Notes: a model not told the origin generated them from the letters alone. A stretch of 39,173 bases of DNA from an uncultured Algibacter sp. (GCA_938003745.1 CALKXS010000165.1:1-39173), one strand, 5' to 3'; positions 8,647 through 16,744 are shown, counted from the first letter of the stretch. A program made the numbers and translations.

Positions 8647-10101
8647 ATGGACAAAGAAGTTTTTGAACATCAACTAAATATAAATAGAAGACATTTTTTA
8701 GGTAAAATGGCAATGGGAGTTGGGGGTGCTGCCTTAGGTTCTCTTTTAATTCCAGATTTATTAAAAGAGCCTCAAACAGTAAGCGATGAACTACCACTTG
8801 GTATTAAGCATTTTGCTTCTAAAGCAAAACGGATTATCATGCTTACTCAAAATGGAGCTCCATCTCAACTAGAAAGTTTTGATTATAAACCAAAACTTAG
8901 AGAGATGTTTGGAGAAGACTTACCAGATTCAATTCGTCAAGGACAACGTTTAACAGGCATGACAGCAAACCAAAAGAATTTCCCTCTAGTTGGATCTAAA
9001 TTTGATTTTAAACAATATGGTAAGTCAGGAACTTGGGTTAGCGATTTGTTTCCAAATATTGCAAAAATCACAGACGATATTTGTGTTATAAAAAGTATGC
9101 ACACAGATGCCATTAACCATGATCCTGCCTTAACGTTTTTACAAACAGGCTCTCAACAAGGTAACAGGCCAAGTATGGGGTCTTGGTTTAGTTATGGTTT
9201 AGGTAACGAAAACAAAAATCTACCAGCCTTTTGTGTACTACTTTCAAAAGGTTCTGGAAACGGCCAAGGTGTTTACTCTAAACTATGGTCTAATGGCTTT
9301 TTAGATAGTACACATCAAGGCGTACAGTTAAGCGCAAGTGAAGACCCAATTCTATATTTAAATAATCCGAAAGGAATGGATAAGGCTCAAAGGAAGAAAA
9401 TGTTGGATAACCTTGCCGAATTAAATAATTTAGGACATGCCGAATTTGGTGATCCAGAAATACATGCGAAAATAAAGCAGTATGAAATGGCATTTAGAAT
9501 GCAAACTGCTGTTCCTGAAATAACCGATTTATCAAAAGAGCCTGCTCATGTCACAGAAATGTATGGGTCAGACTCTTTAATACCAGGCACTTATGCTTCA
9601 AACTGTCTACTTGCTAGAAAATTATCAGAATCTGGTGTCCGTTTTGTTCAATTATACCACCAAGGTTGGGATCAACATCGAAATTTAATACGTGATATGC
9701 CTAAACAAGCTATGGATGTAGATCAAGCATCGGCAGCATTAATTACTGACTTAAAACAGCGTGGATTGTTAGATGAAACTTTAGTGATTTGGGGAGGGGA
9801 ATTTGGACGCACTAATTACTGCCAAGGAAGACTTACAAAAAATAGTTATGGTAGAGATCATCATCCTCGAGCATTTAGTATGTTTATGGCCGGTGGCGGT
9901 GTGAAAGGAGGTACGTCTTATGGTAAAACTGATGAATTTGGATATAACATAATTGAAAACCCTGTTCATATTCATGATTTACACGCTACCATTATGCATC
10001 TTATGGGACTAGACCATGAAAAATTAACATATAAACACTTAGGGAGAAGATTTAGATTAACAGATGTCCATGGACATGTTGTTAAGGATATTTTGGCGTA
10101 A
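8647..10101 (+). CDS. DUF1501 protein, Tat-exported, alkaline-phosphatase/sulfatase-like fold
   Basis: The 484-residue protein has a twin-arginine signal (NRRHFLGK, residues 13-20, followed by a Gly/Ala-rich hydrophobic stretch). The body has the DUF1501 marks: a MLTQNGAPSQLESFDYKP segment near the start, MHTDAINHDPA, GNRPSMGSW, LYHQGWDQH, LVIWGGEFGRT and GRDHHPRAF. The Asp/His clusters near the end resemble the metal-binding residues of the alkaline phosphatase superfamily, to which DUF1501 is distantly related (family knowledge), but no substrate is established. It lies between the DUF1549/1553 lipoprotein (7 bp) and the membrane cytochrome (6 bp), so the three are surely one transcript and probably one envelope complex or pathway (inference). 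Confidence 0.9.
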   Translation: MDKEVFEHQLNINRRHFLGKMAMGVGGAALGSLLIPDLLKEPQTVSDELPLGIKHFASKAKRIIMLTQNGAPSQLESFDYKPKLREMFGEDLPDSIRQGQRLTGMTANQKNFPLVGSKFDFKQYGKSGTWVSDLFPNIAKITDDICVIKSMHTDAINHDPALTFLQTGSQQGNRPSMGSWFSYGLGNENKNLPAFCVLLSKGSGNGQGVYSKLWSNGFLDSTHQGVQLSASEDPILYLNNPKGMDKAQRKKMLDNLAELNNLGHAEFGDPEIHAKIKQYEMAFRMQTAVPEITDLSKEPAHVTEMYGSDSLIPGTYASNCLLARKLSESGVRFVQLYHQGWDQHRNLIRDMPKQAMDVDQASAALITDLKQRGLLDETLVIWGGEFGRTNYCQGRLTKNSYGRDHHPRAFSMFMAGGGVKGGTSYGKTDEFGYNIIENPVHIHDLHATIMHLMGLDHEKLTYKHLGRRFRLTDVHGHVVKDILA

Positions 10102-10107
10102 TAAAAC

Positions 10108-12246
10108 ATGAAGAAATTAGAATTCATTATAATAAACCTATTATTTTTATTGCATTGCTTTTTAGTAATGTTACTAATTTTCGAAAAAGGTGTAAGCATA
10201 CCTTTTTGGCTTCAGCCACTGGGAAGAATGCATCCACTTGTTCTGCATTTCCCTATTACTCTTATCGTTCTCTTAGTTATTTTTAGTTTTTGCAAAAAGC
10301 AAATTGAACAAGAAACATATAAAATGATAAATCATTTCTTACTGTTGTTTACAGCATTTACTACAGTAGTTACTGCAATTATGGGACTTTTCCTTTCAAT
10401 GGAAGGTGATACTACAAATTTAATGGCACTTCATAAGTGGATTGGAGTAGCCATAAGCTTTTTAGTTTATACACTCACTTTCATAAAAAAAGAAAAGGTT
10501 TTTAAGACACTACTTTATGTAGGTTTTATAGGTGTTATTTTTGTTGGTCATTATGGAGCAAGTTTAACACATGGTACTAATTTTATAACTGAGCCTTTAA
10601 CTAAAGCTGAAGCAGTAGAGATTAATGAAAATACTCCTATTTTTCAAGGCTTTGTTAAACCCATACTAGATTCAAAATGTTTAAGCTGTCACAATTCTGA
10701 AAAACGAAAAGGTGAATTAGACATGAGCTCATTCGAAAAAATGGTACAAGGCGGAAAAGGAGGTAATCTTTGGGTTTCAGGGAGTCCAGAAAAAAGCACT
10801 TTATTAAAACGTGTACACTTGCCCATGCAACATAAAAAACACATGCCGCCTCAAGGTAAAAAACAACTTACCAATCCAGAAATACAATTAATAAATGCTT
10901 GGATTAAACAAAGTGCAGATAAAAAATTAGCACTTGTACAATTAGCAGAACAAGATACTTTAGCGCAAATGGTATCGAAGTTACTTGCAATAAAAAACAA
11001 AAAAAGAATACCTGCCTTCTCTTTTAATTTTGCTAACATAGAAACTATTGCTGCGTTGCAAAACCCCTTTAGAAGTGTTATTCAAAAATCTACTACATCT
11101 CCAGCTATCGAAGTAGTTATAAACGGCAGAGAAACCTATAAACCTGAATTTCTATTAGATTTATCAGCTATAGAGAATCAAGTAACCTCTCTTAATTTAT
11201 CTTTTCTTCCTATTGATAAATCATCTATTGAATTTGTAAGTTCACTATCAAACCTAAATAATCTACTTCTAAATTTCACGGATGTTACTACAGATGACCT
11301 AACTAACTTAAAAGCATGTTTAAATTTAAAAACATTAGCTCTAAGCGGGACTAAAGTCGATATTGAGATCAAGAGTCTGTTAAAACAATTACCAAAGTTA
11401 GAGACTTTGTATTTGTGGAATACTTCATTATCAAGTCAAGATATAGATAATATCAAATCAGAACTACCTAATATTCATTTTGAAACTGGCTTTAAAAGTG
11501 ATGGCAAAAAATTGCAATTAACACCACCGGTTTTAACTAGTAAAAATACAATTATTTCTAAAGATGATTTTATAGAATTAGGTCATAAAATGCCAGGTGT
11601 AGACATAAGGTATACTACAGATGGCACAACACCTACTTCGACATCAAAATTATTCGAAGCTCCTATTCAAATAGATCTAAAGAACAACAAACCAATTAAA
11701 AGTATTGCTTATAAAAAAGATTGGTTGCCAAGTAAATTAAAAGCTATTCAATTCATTGACAAGGGATATACTCCTGAACAATTTAAAGTGGCTTACGAAG
11801 GAGAAAACAACGAATTCATTGGTCTTGCCTCAAAAATATTGATAGATCATAATAAAGCTGGAAATGGGGTTGCAAGCTCAACACCTTATTGGACTACCTT
11901 TAATTCAAACAACCCATTAAATGCCTTAGCTTACTTTGGAGAAACACCACCGTCTGTAAATCATATTATTTTTAATTATGGCGTACATAGGAAGGCCGAA
12001 ATAGAGCCATTAGCTTCTATTGAGGTTTGGGTTGGCCAAGATAGAAATAATCTAATCTTATTAAAACAAATTAAAAAAACAGCTAGAAAGCTGGAATTAA
12101 ATAAGGACAATAAGGGTATAGAGGATAAAAGACCTAGAAGAATTAAAATTGATGTTCCAAAAAGCACAACCTTTAAATATTATAAAATTATAGCGACTCC
12201 TCATAAAAACTCAAAAATATATATAGACCAATTATATTTTTACTAA
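10108..12246 (+). CDS. Membrane c-type cytochrome with LRR and chitobiase-type C-terminal domains
   Basis: The 712-residue fusion, in order: about five hydrophobic helices (residues 1-165) with a DUF2231-like motif HPLVLHFPITL; a cytochrome-c domain (about 175-275) with C191-x-x-C194-H195 and a likely axial Met at 246 in HMPPQGKK; leucine-rich repeats (about 340-460); a CHB_HEX_C/Fn3-associated domain with the signature DIRYTTDGTTPTSTS (about 490-560); and a C-terminal discoidin-like beta domain (about 560-712). The fusion suggests membrane-linked electron transfer tied to an extracytoplasmic binding or scaffolding surface (inference). It is the last gene of the operon, and no clear terminator follows. 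What it binds is not known. Confidence 0.85.
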   Translation: MKKLEFIIINLLFLLHCFLVMLLIFEKGVSIPFWLQPLGRMHPLVLHFPITLIVLLVIFSFCKKQIEQETYKMINHFLLLFTAFTTVVTAIMGLFLSMEGDTTNLMALHKWIGVAISFLVYTLTFIKKEKVFKTLLYVGFIGVIFVGHYGASLTHGTNFITEPLTKAEAVEINENTPIFQGFVKPILDSKCLSCHNSEKRKGELDMSSFEKMVQGGKGGNLWVSGSPEKSTLLKRVHLPMQHKKHMPPQGKKQLTNPEIQLINAWIKQSADKKLALVQLAEQDTLAQMVSKLLAIKNKKRIPAFSFNFANIETIAALQNPFRSVIQKSTTSPAIEVVINGRETYKPEFLLDLSAIENQVTSLNLSFLPIDKSSIEFVSSLSNLNNLLLNFTDVTTDDLTNLKACLNLKTLALSGTKVDIEIKSLLKQLPKLETLYLWNTSLSSQDIDNIKSELPNIHFETGFKSDGKKLQLTPPVLTSKNTIISKDDFIELGHKMPGVDIRYTTDGTTPTSTSKLFEAPIQIDLKNNKPIKSIAYKKDWLPSKLKAIQFIDKGYTPEQFKVAYEGENNEFIGLASKILIDHNKAGNGVASSTPYWTTFNSNNPLNALAYFGETPPSVNHIIFNYGVHRKAEIEPLASIEVWVGQDRNNLILLKQIKKTARKLELNKDNKGIEDKRPRRIKIDVPKSTTFKYYKIIATPHKNSKIYIDQLYFY

Positions 12247-12389
12247 TTAAAAAAATCATAAAATGAGAAGCTTTTAATAAACTAATGGTATATTAGTAGT
12301 GATTAACCTGTTGTGCATTTAGAAAAAAGATTCTTCAAGTTATATAAATACCGTATATCTAATTGAATACCAATTAAATATATAAAATA

Positions 12390-12751
12390 GACAATCTTGT
12401 CTAAAATTACGAAATTATTTTGAATAACCTTAAAACAAGATGTGGAGATATTGAGAGTTTTGCTCGAATTAGAAAACCAAAACTAGAAAATTTAGAACTA
12501 GTAAACCTTAATCTTACTGCTGAATGTATGTCTATAAATACTCACTTAAAATTGTTTAGATGTTTAAAAACACTGATCTAAAATTTAAGATTGAACGAAG
12601 TATTTATAATAAAAGACCAAAAAAACTATTGAATTATACAGAATCTATAAGAAAACGTATTAGTGCAATGTTTGTTGAATTTACAGATATTTTTGTAGTA
12701 GATTCTATGCTAACTCCTATTTGCAAATATGCAAGAGGTGGACGTTCCTAA
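12390..12751 (+). pseudogene. IS982-family transposase remnant, N-terminal part
   Basis: The plus-strand translation reads NYEIILNNLKTRCGDIESFA, then LELVNLNLTAECMSIN, then after a frame change near 12560 MFKNTDLKFKIERSIYNKR and FVEFTDIFVVDSMLTPICK, a pattern known from IS982 transposases including the first catalytic Asp region (VVDS). The start codon is lost (TTG where ATG is expected, followed by a one-base loss in an A run), a frameshift splits the frame near 12560, and the sequence stops at a TAA after about 110 residues where the family has close to 300. Dead fragment. Confidence 0.65.
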
Positions 12752-12796
12752 ATTTGCTTTTTTGTCTTTATTATAAACAACCAAAGCGTTATAAAT

Positions 12797-12828
12797 ATAT
12801 AAAGCCGCTTTTTAAAGCGCCTTTATAT
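12797..12828. terminator. Near-perfect 15-bp inverted repeat, possible terminator remnant
   Basis: The arms 12797-12811 and 12814-12828 pair over 15 bases with one central mismatch and a two-base spacer (ATATAAAGCCGCTTT against AAAGCGCCTTTATAT). It lies just past the 3' side of the decayed minus-strand TPR gene, where a terminator would be expected, but a clean T run is missing on both strands. Confidence 0.4.
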
Positions 12829-12842
12829 GGGTTTTGAGACTC

Positions 12843-13158
12843 ATAAAGTGCTTTTACTTCACAACGATATTAGAATCATCAATCTTGAAATCAATCCTAA
12901 CAGTATTCAAAGCTTGAGAATACTTATTCTCACTCATATAAATATAAGACCAAAGTATTAGTTCTTGCCATTGATGACTCCAATATATTTAAATATGTCA
13001 TTCTAGATTATGCCTTACACATCGACCTGAGCTCTTATTTACTTACTATAAGCTTCAAAATGTTTTATTAACGCATCATTGCTTTGAGCATTCACCCCAA
13101 AATCACTTATTAATAAAACCAACACCACCAATTATTTAATAATCGTTAATAATTCCAT
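12843..13158 (-). pseudogene. Decayed TPR-type exported protein gene
   Basis: Reading down from an ATG at 13158 gives a signal-peptide-like start, then FGVNAQSNDALIKHFEAY, and in another frame NKYSQALNTV followed by DFKIDDSNIVVK. These fit the N-terminal part of a flavobacterial secreted tetratricopeptide protein. The frame is broken by at least four stop codons and one or more frameshifts, and the rest of the gene is absent. The family call is moderate and made from memory of such sequences. Confidence 0.45.
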
Positions 13159-13314
13159 TTTTTAACCACTATTTTATCAAAAACAGACTATAAAAAGTCC
13201 CAATTAGAAACAATGGAAGCACACTAATTAAAAGGCTTTGAGAACTACCATAATTATTGTTTTAGGAAATTTCAAAAAAAGTAAGTACATTAGATCTGAA
13301 TTAAAAAAATAATT

Positions 13315-13785
13315 ATGGGGATAAAGAGTTTTCAAGGAGCCAGACGACAACAGACTAAAGAGGCAGATAATACACCTTTAAAAATTAGCGATTACATGAC
13401 TACCTCCTTAATTACGTTTAAGATTGATCAATCTATTGAAAATGTTATGCAAACATTAGTTAATAGTAGAATTTCTGGTGGACCTGTTGTAAATGATAAA
13501 AATGAATTAGTAGGTATTATTTCTGAAACAGATTGCATGAAGCAAATTAGCGAAAGCCGTTATTACAATATGCCAATGCAAGACCAAACTATAGAAAAAT
13601 ATGTTACTAAAAACGTAGATACTATTGATGGCAATATGAATATTTTTGATGCCGCGACAAAATTTATACAAAGTAAAAGGAGACGTTTCCCAATAGTAAA
13701 AAACGGAAAGTTAATAGGACAAATAAGTCAAAGTGATGTCCTAAAGGCGGCAATGAAACTAAAAGGGCAAAATTGGGATAAATAA
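13315..13785 (+). CDS. CBS-domain-pair protein
   Basis: The 156-residue cytosolic protein consists almost entirely of two CBS domains (about 22-77 and 95-150). The marks are ISDYMTTSLITFK, SGGPVVNDKNELVGIISETD, then FPIVKNGKLIGQISQSDVL. Stand-alone CBS pairs usually bind adenine nucleotides and regulate partner proteins; the partner is unknown here. The N-terminal 20 residues are basic and polar with no signal peptide. Its stop codon directly abuts the stop codon of the convergent gene at 13786, with no spacer or terminator between. Confidence 0.88.
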   Translation: MGIKSFQGARRQQTKEADNTPLKISDYMTTSLITFKIDQSIENVMQTLVNSRISGGPVVNDKNELVGIISETDCMKQISESRYYNMPMQDQTIEKYVTKNVDTIDGNMNIFDAATKFIQSKRRRFPIVKNGKLIGQISQSDVLKAAMKLKGQNWDK

Positions 13786-14499
13786 TTACAATTTATTTTG
13801 AATACGTATTAAAGCTTTTGGTTCGTCTGTAATCAAAAGCTTTTCTTTTTTTGAACCTTCAAAAGTTAAAATCTTAGAATAAGAATAACCTTCAATGGGA
13901 TCTTTAAGTGATTTCCATTTTGCAATACCTTTAACACCTATTTTTTCATTCAACTCAATAATACCTTCAGTATACCTAATAGCTTTATTAATCCCTAATA
14001 TACCTGTACTCTTTTTATTATGTTGTTTTAAATAAGCTTTCAATTTCTCTGGAGCATCGTTTCTAAAACCAGAATTCTCTTTATAATCTTTAACTAAATA
14101 ACACTTACTAGTACTTTTTTGAATAGAAGCAGATTTTACTATAGCCATTTCTGTAGCTGTTTCTACAAAAAAATCTTGAGACTGTACATCATTAATTATT
14201 CGTCTCCAGCTTTTATCTCCTTTAACCTCAATCATAACATGATAGTAAACACACTGTCTTCCACTTAATGGAGCCTCTAAAGGGTCATTAACATATTTTG
14301 CATGACCAATAATTTTAGCGTATTCATTTTCTTTTATACTGTTTATTGATTTTTTTCTACTCTTCTTGAACTCTCGAAGTATAGTTTGCTTTGAACTCAA
14401 ATAGTTTGTAATTATCGCTATAGTTATTGCAATTAAAACAAAGGCAACAGGAATAACAAATTGCCCATAACCATCAAAAAGCTCTAAAACTGAATTCAT
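13786..14499 (-). CDS. GIDE-domain-like membrane protein
   Basis: The 237-residue protein has one hydrophobic helix near the N-terminus (about 13-35) followed by a soluble region. The segment around residues 58-110 (IIGHAKYV, PLSGRQCVYYHVMIEV, then WRRI) resembles the GIDE domain of eukaryotic MULAN/GIDE E3 ligases. Bacterial proteins of this type are often labelled E3 ubiquitin ligase family, but no RING finger is seen, so ligase activity is not supported. It lies two bases after the zinc-ribbon gene and is probably co-transcribed with it. Function unknown. Confidence 0.6.
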   Translation of the reverse strand: MNSVLELFDGYGQFVIPVAFVLIAITIAIITNYLSSKQTILREFKKSRKKSINSIKENEYAKIIGHAKYVNDPLEAPLSGRQCVYYHVMIEVKGDKSWRRIINDVQSQDFFVETATEMAIVKSASIQKSTSKCYLVKDYKENSGFRNDAPEKLKAYLKQHNKKSTGILGINKAIRYTEGIIELNEKIGVKGIAKWKSLKDPIEGYSYSKILTFEGSKKEKLLITDEPKALIRIQNKL

Positions 14500-14501
14500 A
14501 A

Positions 14502-14852
14502 TTAACTTTCTCTTTTAACTAATGCATAAAAATCTCCATCTAAAGGCAAATACCCTTGATTATACACAAAATAATAAACCTTTCCTGCCTTTGTTGTATA
14601 AATACTAGTGAAGTAATTAAAATCGAATCCTTTTTCAATTAATCTCGCCCTAGAAGTTTTTGTTTTTTGCTCAGGATTTAGTCCTTCTAAAATTCTATAA
14701 TTTTTCCGAAGCCTATTATTTGTATTTCGTATTAAATTTTTACTATCTTTATTTACATTGTTATTATAGGCATTTCTACACCCATCACTACAGAATTTCT
14801 TATCTATTCTGCCAACAATTTTATTTCCGCATTCTGGACATTGTTTTTGCAT
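14502..14852 (-). CDS. Small zinc-ribbon protein (DUF2116-like)
   Basis: The 116-residue protein opens with a zinc-binding ribbon: C5-P-E-C8 and C21-S-D-G-C25. A basic linker rich in Asn, Arg and Lys follows, then a short domain with VYYFVYNQGYLPLDGDFYALV at the end. The ribbon and basic linker suggest nucleic-acid or protein binding, which is inference. It sits between the GNAT gene and the GIDE-like gene on the same strand. Confidence 0.75.
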   Translation of the reverse strand: MQKQCPECGNKIVGRIDKKFCSDGCRNAYNNNVNKDSKNLIRNTNNRLRKNYRILEGLNPEQKTKTSRARLIEKGFDFNYFTSIYTTKAGKVYYFVYNQGYLPLDGDFYALVKRES

Positions 14853-14882
14853 GCATTTGGTGTTTTTAATTTATCTATATTT

Positions 14883-15419
14883 CTATGAATTCTCAACTTT
14901 GTACCAGCGCAAATTCAACTGTTCTTCTTCAAAATAAAAAGCTTCAACATAACTAAAGCCAATTTTCAAAAGCGCATTATGTGAAGCTTGATTTTTTATT
15001 TCGGTTGTAGCATAAACCTCTGGGAGATTCATAGTATTGAAAGCATAATCTAAGGCAGTTTTTCCAGATTCTGTAGCATATCCTTTTCTCCAATATCTTT
15101 TTATTAACCTATAGCCAATATCATAGTACTTAGAAAAACCATTCATATTGTACTCGGTATTTAAACGAATACCAGACCACCCAATAAAATCACCCGAAGA
15201 TTTTTCAATTACAGCCCAATGTCCAATACTTCTTTCTTCATATTGATTCAAAACGTTTTCTAATATTTTTCGAGATTCCTCTTTTGTTTTTACGGGTTTA
15301 TTCCCTAAATATTTATGTACTTCTGGATCAGAATCTAATTCAAACATGCCGTCTAAATCTGTCAACCGCAGATCTCTTAAAATCAATCGTTCTGTTTCAA
15401 TATGAAATACCTTTTCCAT
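14883..15419 (-). CDS. GNAT-family N-acetyltransferase, RimJ/RimL-like
   Basis: The 178-residue cytosolic enzyme starts with the typical ETERLILRDLRLTDLDGMFEL segment, and its acetyl-CoA-binding turn is in YWRKGYATES (residues 109-117). ASHNALLKIGFSYVE is the usual C-terminal half motif. It is predicted to transfer acetyl from acetyl-CoA to an amine, by family often a protein N-terminus or a small molecule; the substrate cannot be told. The gene starts six bases after the end of the broken aldo/keto reductase, pointing to a former operon. Confidence 0.88.
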   Translation of the reverse strand: MEKVFHIETERLILRDLRLTDLDGMFELDSDPEVHKYLGNKPVKTKEESRKILENVLNQYEERSIGHWAVIEKSSGDFIGWSGIRLNTEYNMNGFSKYYDIGYRLIKRYWRKGYATESGKTALDYAFNTMNLPEVYATTEIKNQASHNALLKIGFSYVEAFYFEEEQLNLRWYKVENS

Positions 15420-15425
15420 AATTTA

Positions 15426-16195
15426 TTATGCCCAAATACTTTCAAGTGTACAAGGACTTCCTTCATACACCCAATGTTCTCCTATTAAAAATCTATAATT
15501 CTTATCTAAAGTTGCAATTTTATCCATATCGTTTTCAGACAAATCAATAGATTGCGCTTCAAAATTTTGAACAATTCTTCCACGGTTTATAGATTTAGGT
15601 ATAACCGAAGTGCCCCTATTTATTGCCCAACTTATTAAAATTTGTCCTAGTGTAGCATTTTTAGCTTTAGCGACTTTAAGAATTATTGGGTCTTGCAAAA
15701 GTTTAGATTCATCTTCCGCCTTAAATTTTTCTTCTCTATCTCCAGACCCTAAAGGCGCATAAGCAGTAATATGTACGTTTTAGTCTTTACAAAACGAGAA
15801 CATATCTTCTTGTTGATAATAAGGATGAGATTCTACTTGATTCATTTCTGGCTTAATTTTAGAATTTGAAATAAGTAGCTCTAATGCTTTTGGTCCAAAA
15901 TTAGATACCCCATATGTTTTACTAAACCAAGTTCAACACCTTTTTCTAAGCCTTCCCATGTTACTTCATTTGGCAATCCATAGGTCTTCTCTAGTAACAA
16001 CTCCTTCTTCGAAAAGCTCAGATAATGCTTTCTCTACTCCCTTTTCATTACCGTATGCAGCTGCTCAATCAATATACCTATACCCAGCCTTAATTGCTGT
16101 TTTCACTGCGTTATAACTTCTCCTTCTCCAGATTTCCATGTTCCTAAACCAAATGCTGGCATTTCGTCGTTATTTCTAAACTTTAATGTTTTCAT
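15426..16195 (-). pseudogene. Aldo/keto reductase, inactivated by stops and frameshifts
   Basis: From the ATG at 16195 the minus strand reads NNDEMPAFGLGTWKSGEGE, KTAIKAGYRYID, a TGA, then AAAYGNEKGVEKALSELF, all typical of NADPH-dependent aldo/keto reductases (the active-site Asp and Tyr flank the TGA). Later parts (NQVESHPYYQQEDMFSF, a TAA, ITAYAPLGSGD) shift frame, and an intact C-terminal frame remains at 15426-15698 (LGQILISWAINRGTSVIPKS). At least two nonsense codons and two frameshifts rule out a full-length product. The surviving 90-residue piece lacks the catalytic residues. Confidence 0.85.
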
Positions 16196-16254
16196 ATTTT
16201 ATGCGAGTCTATATTTTAATTCAATAGATACCAAATATATTAAAAACAAATCCG

Positions 16255-16306
16255 TTTACAAACGACTACAGACATTTACAAACGATTTTAAATAAGTAAC
16301 AACCGA
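16255..16306. repeat. Short direct repeats with helical spacing between akr remnant and ssb
   Basis: TTTACAAACGA occurs at 16255-16265 and 16275-16285, and a weaker copy (8 of 11 bases) at 16296-16306. The starts are 20 and 21 bases apart, two helical turns, which is what a site for a repeated DNA-binding protein would look like. The repeats lie between divergent genes, about 90-140 bases upstream of ssb. Confidence 0.4.
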
Positions 16307-16392
16307 ATAAAATTTGGAAGCTATCACATCTTTGCAGAGTCGAAACATAAAAACTCGATAGGATTAACTGTTAAACGATAAAATTTAAAATT

Positions 16393-16725
16393 ATGAACAC
16401 ACTTAGAAACAAAGTACAGTTGATTGGTAACCTAGGAAATGATCCAGAAATAATCAATCTTGAATCCGGAAAAACATTAGCTAAATTTAATATTGCAACT
16501 AATGAAAGTTATACCAATGATAAAGGTGAAAAAATAACAGATACACAATGGCACAATGTGGTGGCATGGGGAAAAACGGCTCAAATTATTCAGAAATACG
16601 TAACTAAAGGAAAAGAGGTTGCCATTGAAGGTAAATTAACTTCAAGGAGTTATGACTATAAAGACGGTGTTAAACGCTATATTACAGAAATTATTTGTAG
16701 TCAATTATTGATGTTAAGAAAATAA
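16393..16725 (+). CDS. ssb: Single-stranded DNA-binding protein, short form
   Basis: At 110 residues it is a bare OB-fold: MNTLRNKVQLIGNLGNDPEI, TDTQWHNVVAWGKTAQI, KGKEVAIEGKLTSRSY and a final beta strand. Ordinary SSBs of 140-180 residues add a flexible linker and an acidic tip that recruits partner proteins; here the protein ends LLMLRK directly after the fold. It should still bind single-stranded DNA, but not through the standard partner-recruiting tail. Such short SSBs are known as second copies in Bacteroidota, so the main chromosomal ssb is probably elsewhere (inference). Confidence 0.92.
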   Translation: MNTLRNKVQLIGNLGNDPEIINLESGKTLAKFNIATNESYTNDKGEKITDTQWHNVVAWGKTAQIIQKYVTKGKEVAIEGKLTSRSYDYKDGVKRYITEIICSQLLMLRK

Positions 16726-16744
16726 TTGAACTAAAACAGCTTTG

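Noticed and set aside
8647-10101. Calling the DUF1501 protein a sulfatase
   Set aside because: No sulfatase C/S-x-P-x-R signature; only a distant superfamily relationship.
13786-14499. Label as an E3 ubiquitin ligase
   Set aside because: Only a GIDE-like region is seen; no RING finger, and no ubiquitin system in the window.
16314-16334. TTG and CATCTTTG upstream of ssb as a promoter
   Set aside because: The -7 box has one mismatch and the spacing to the TTG is only about 10 bases, far from the 17-23 expected.
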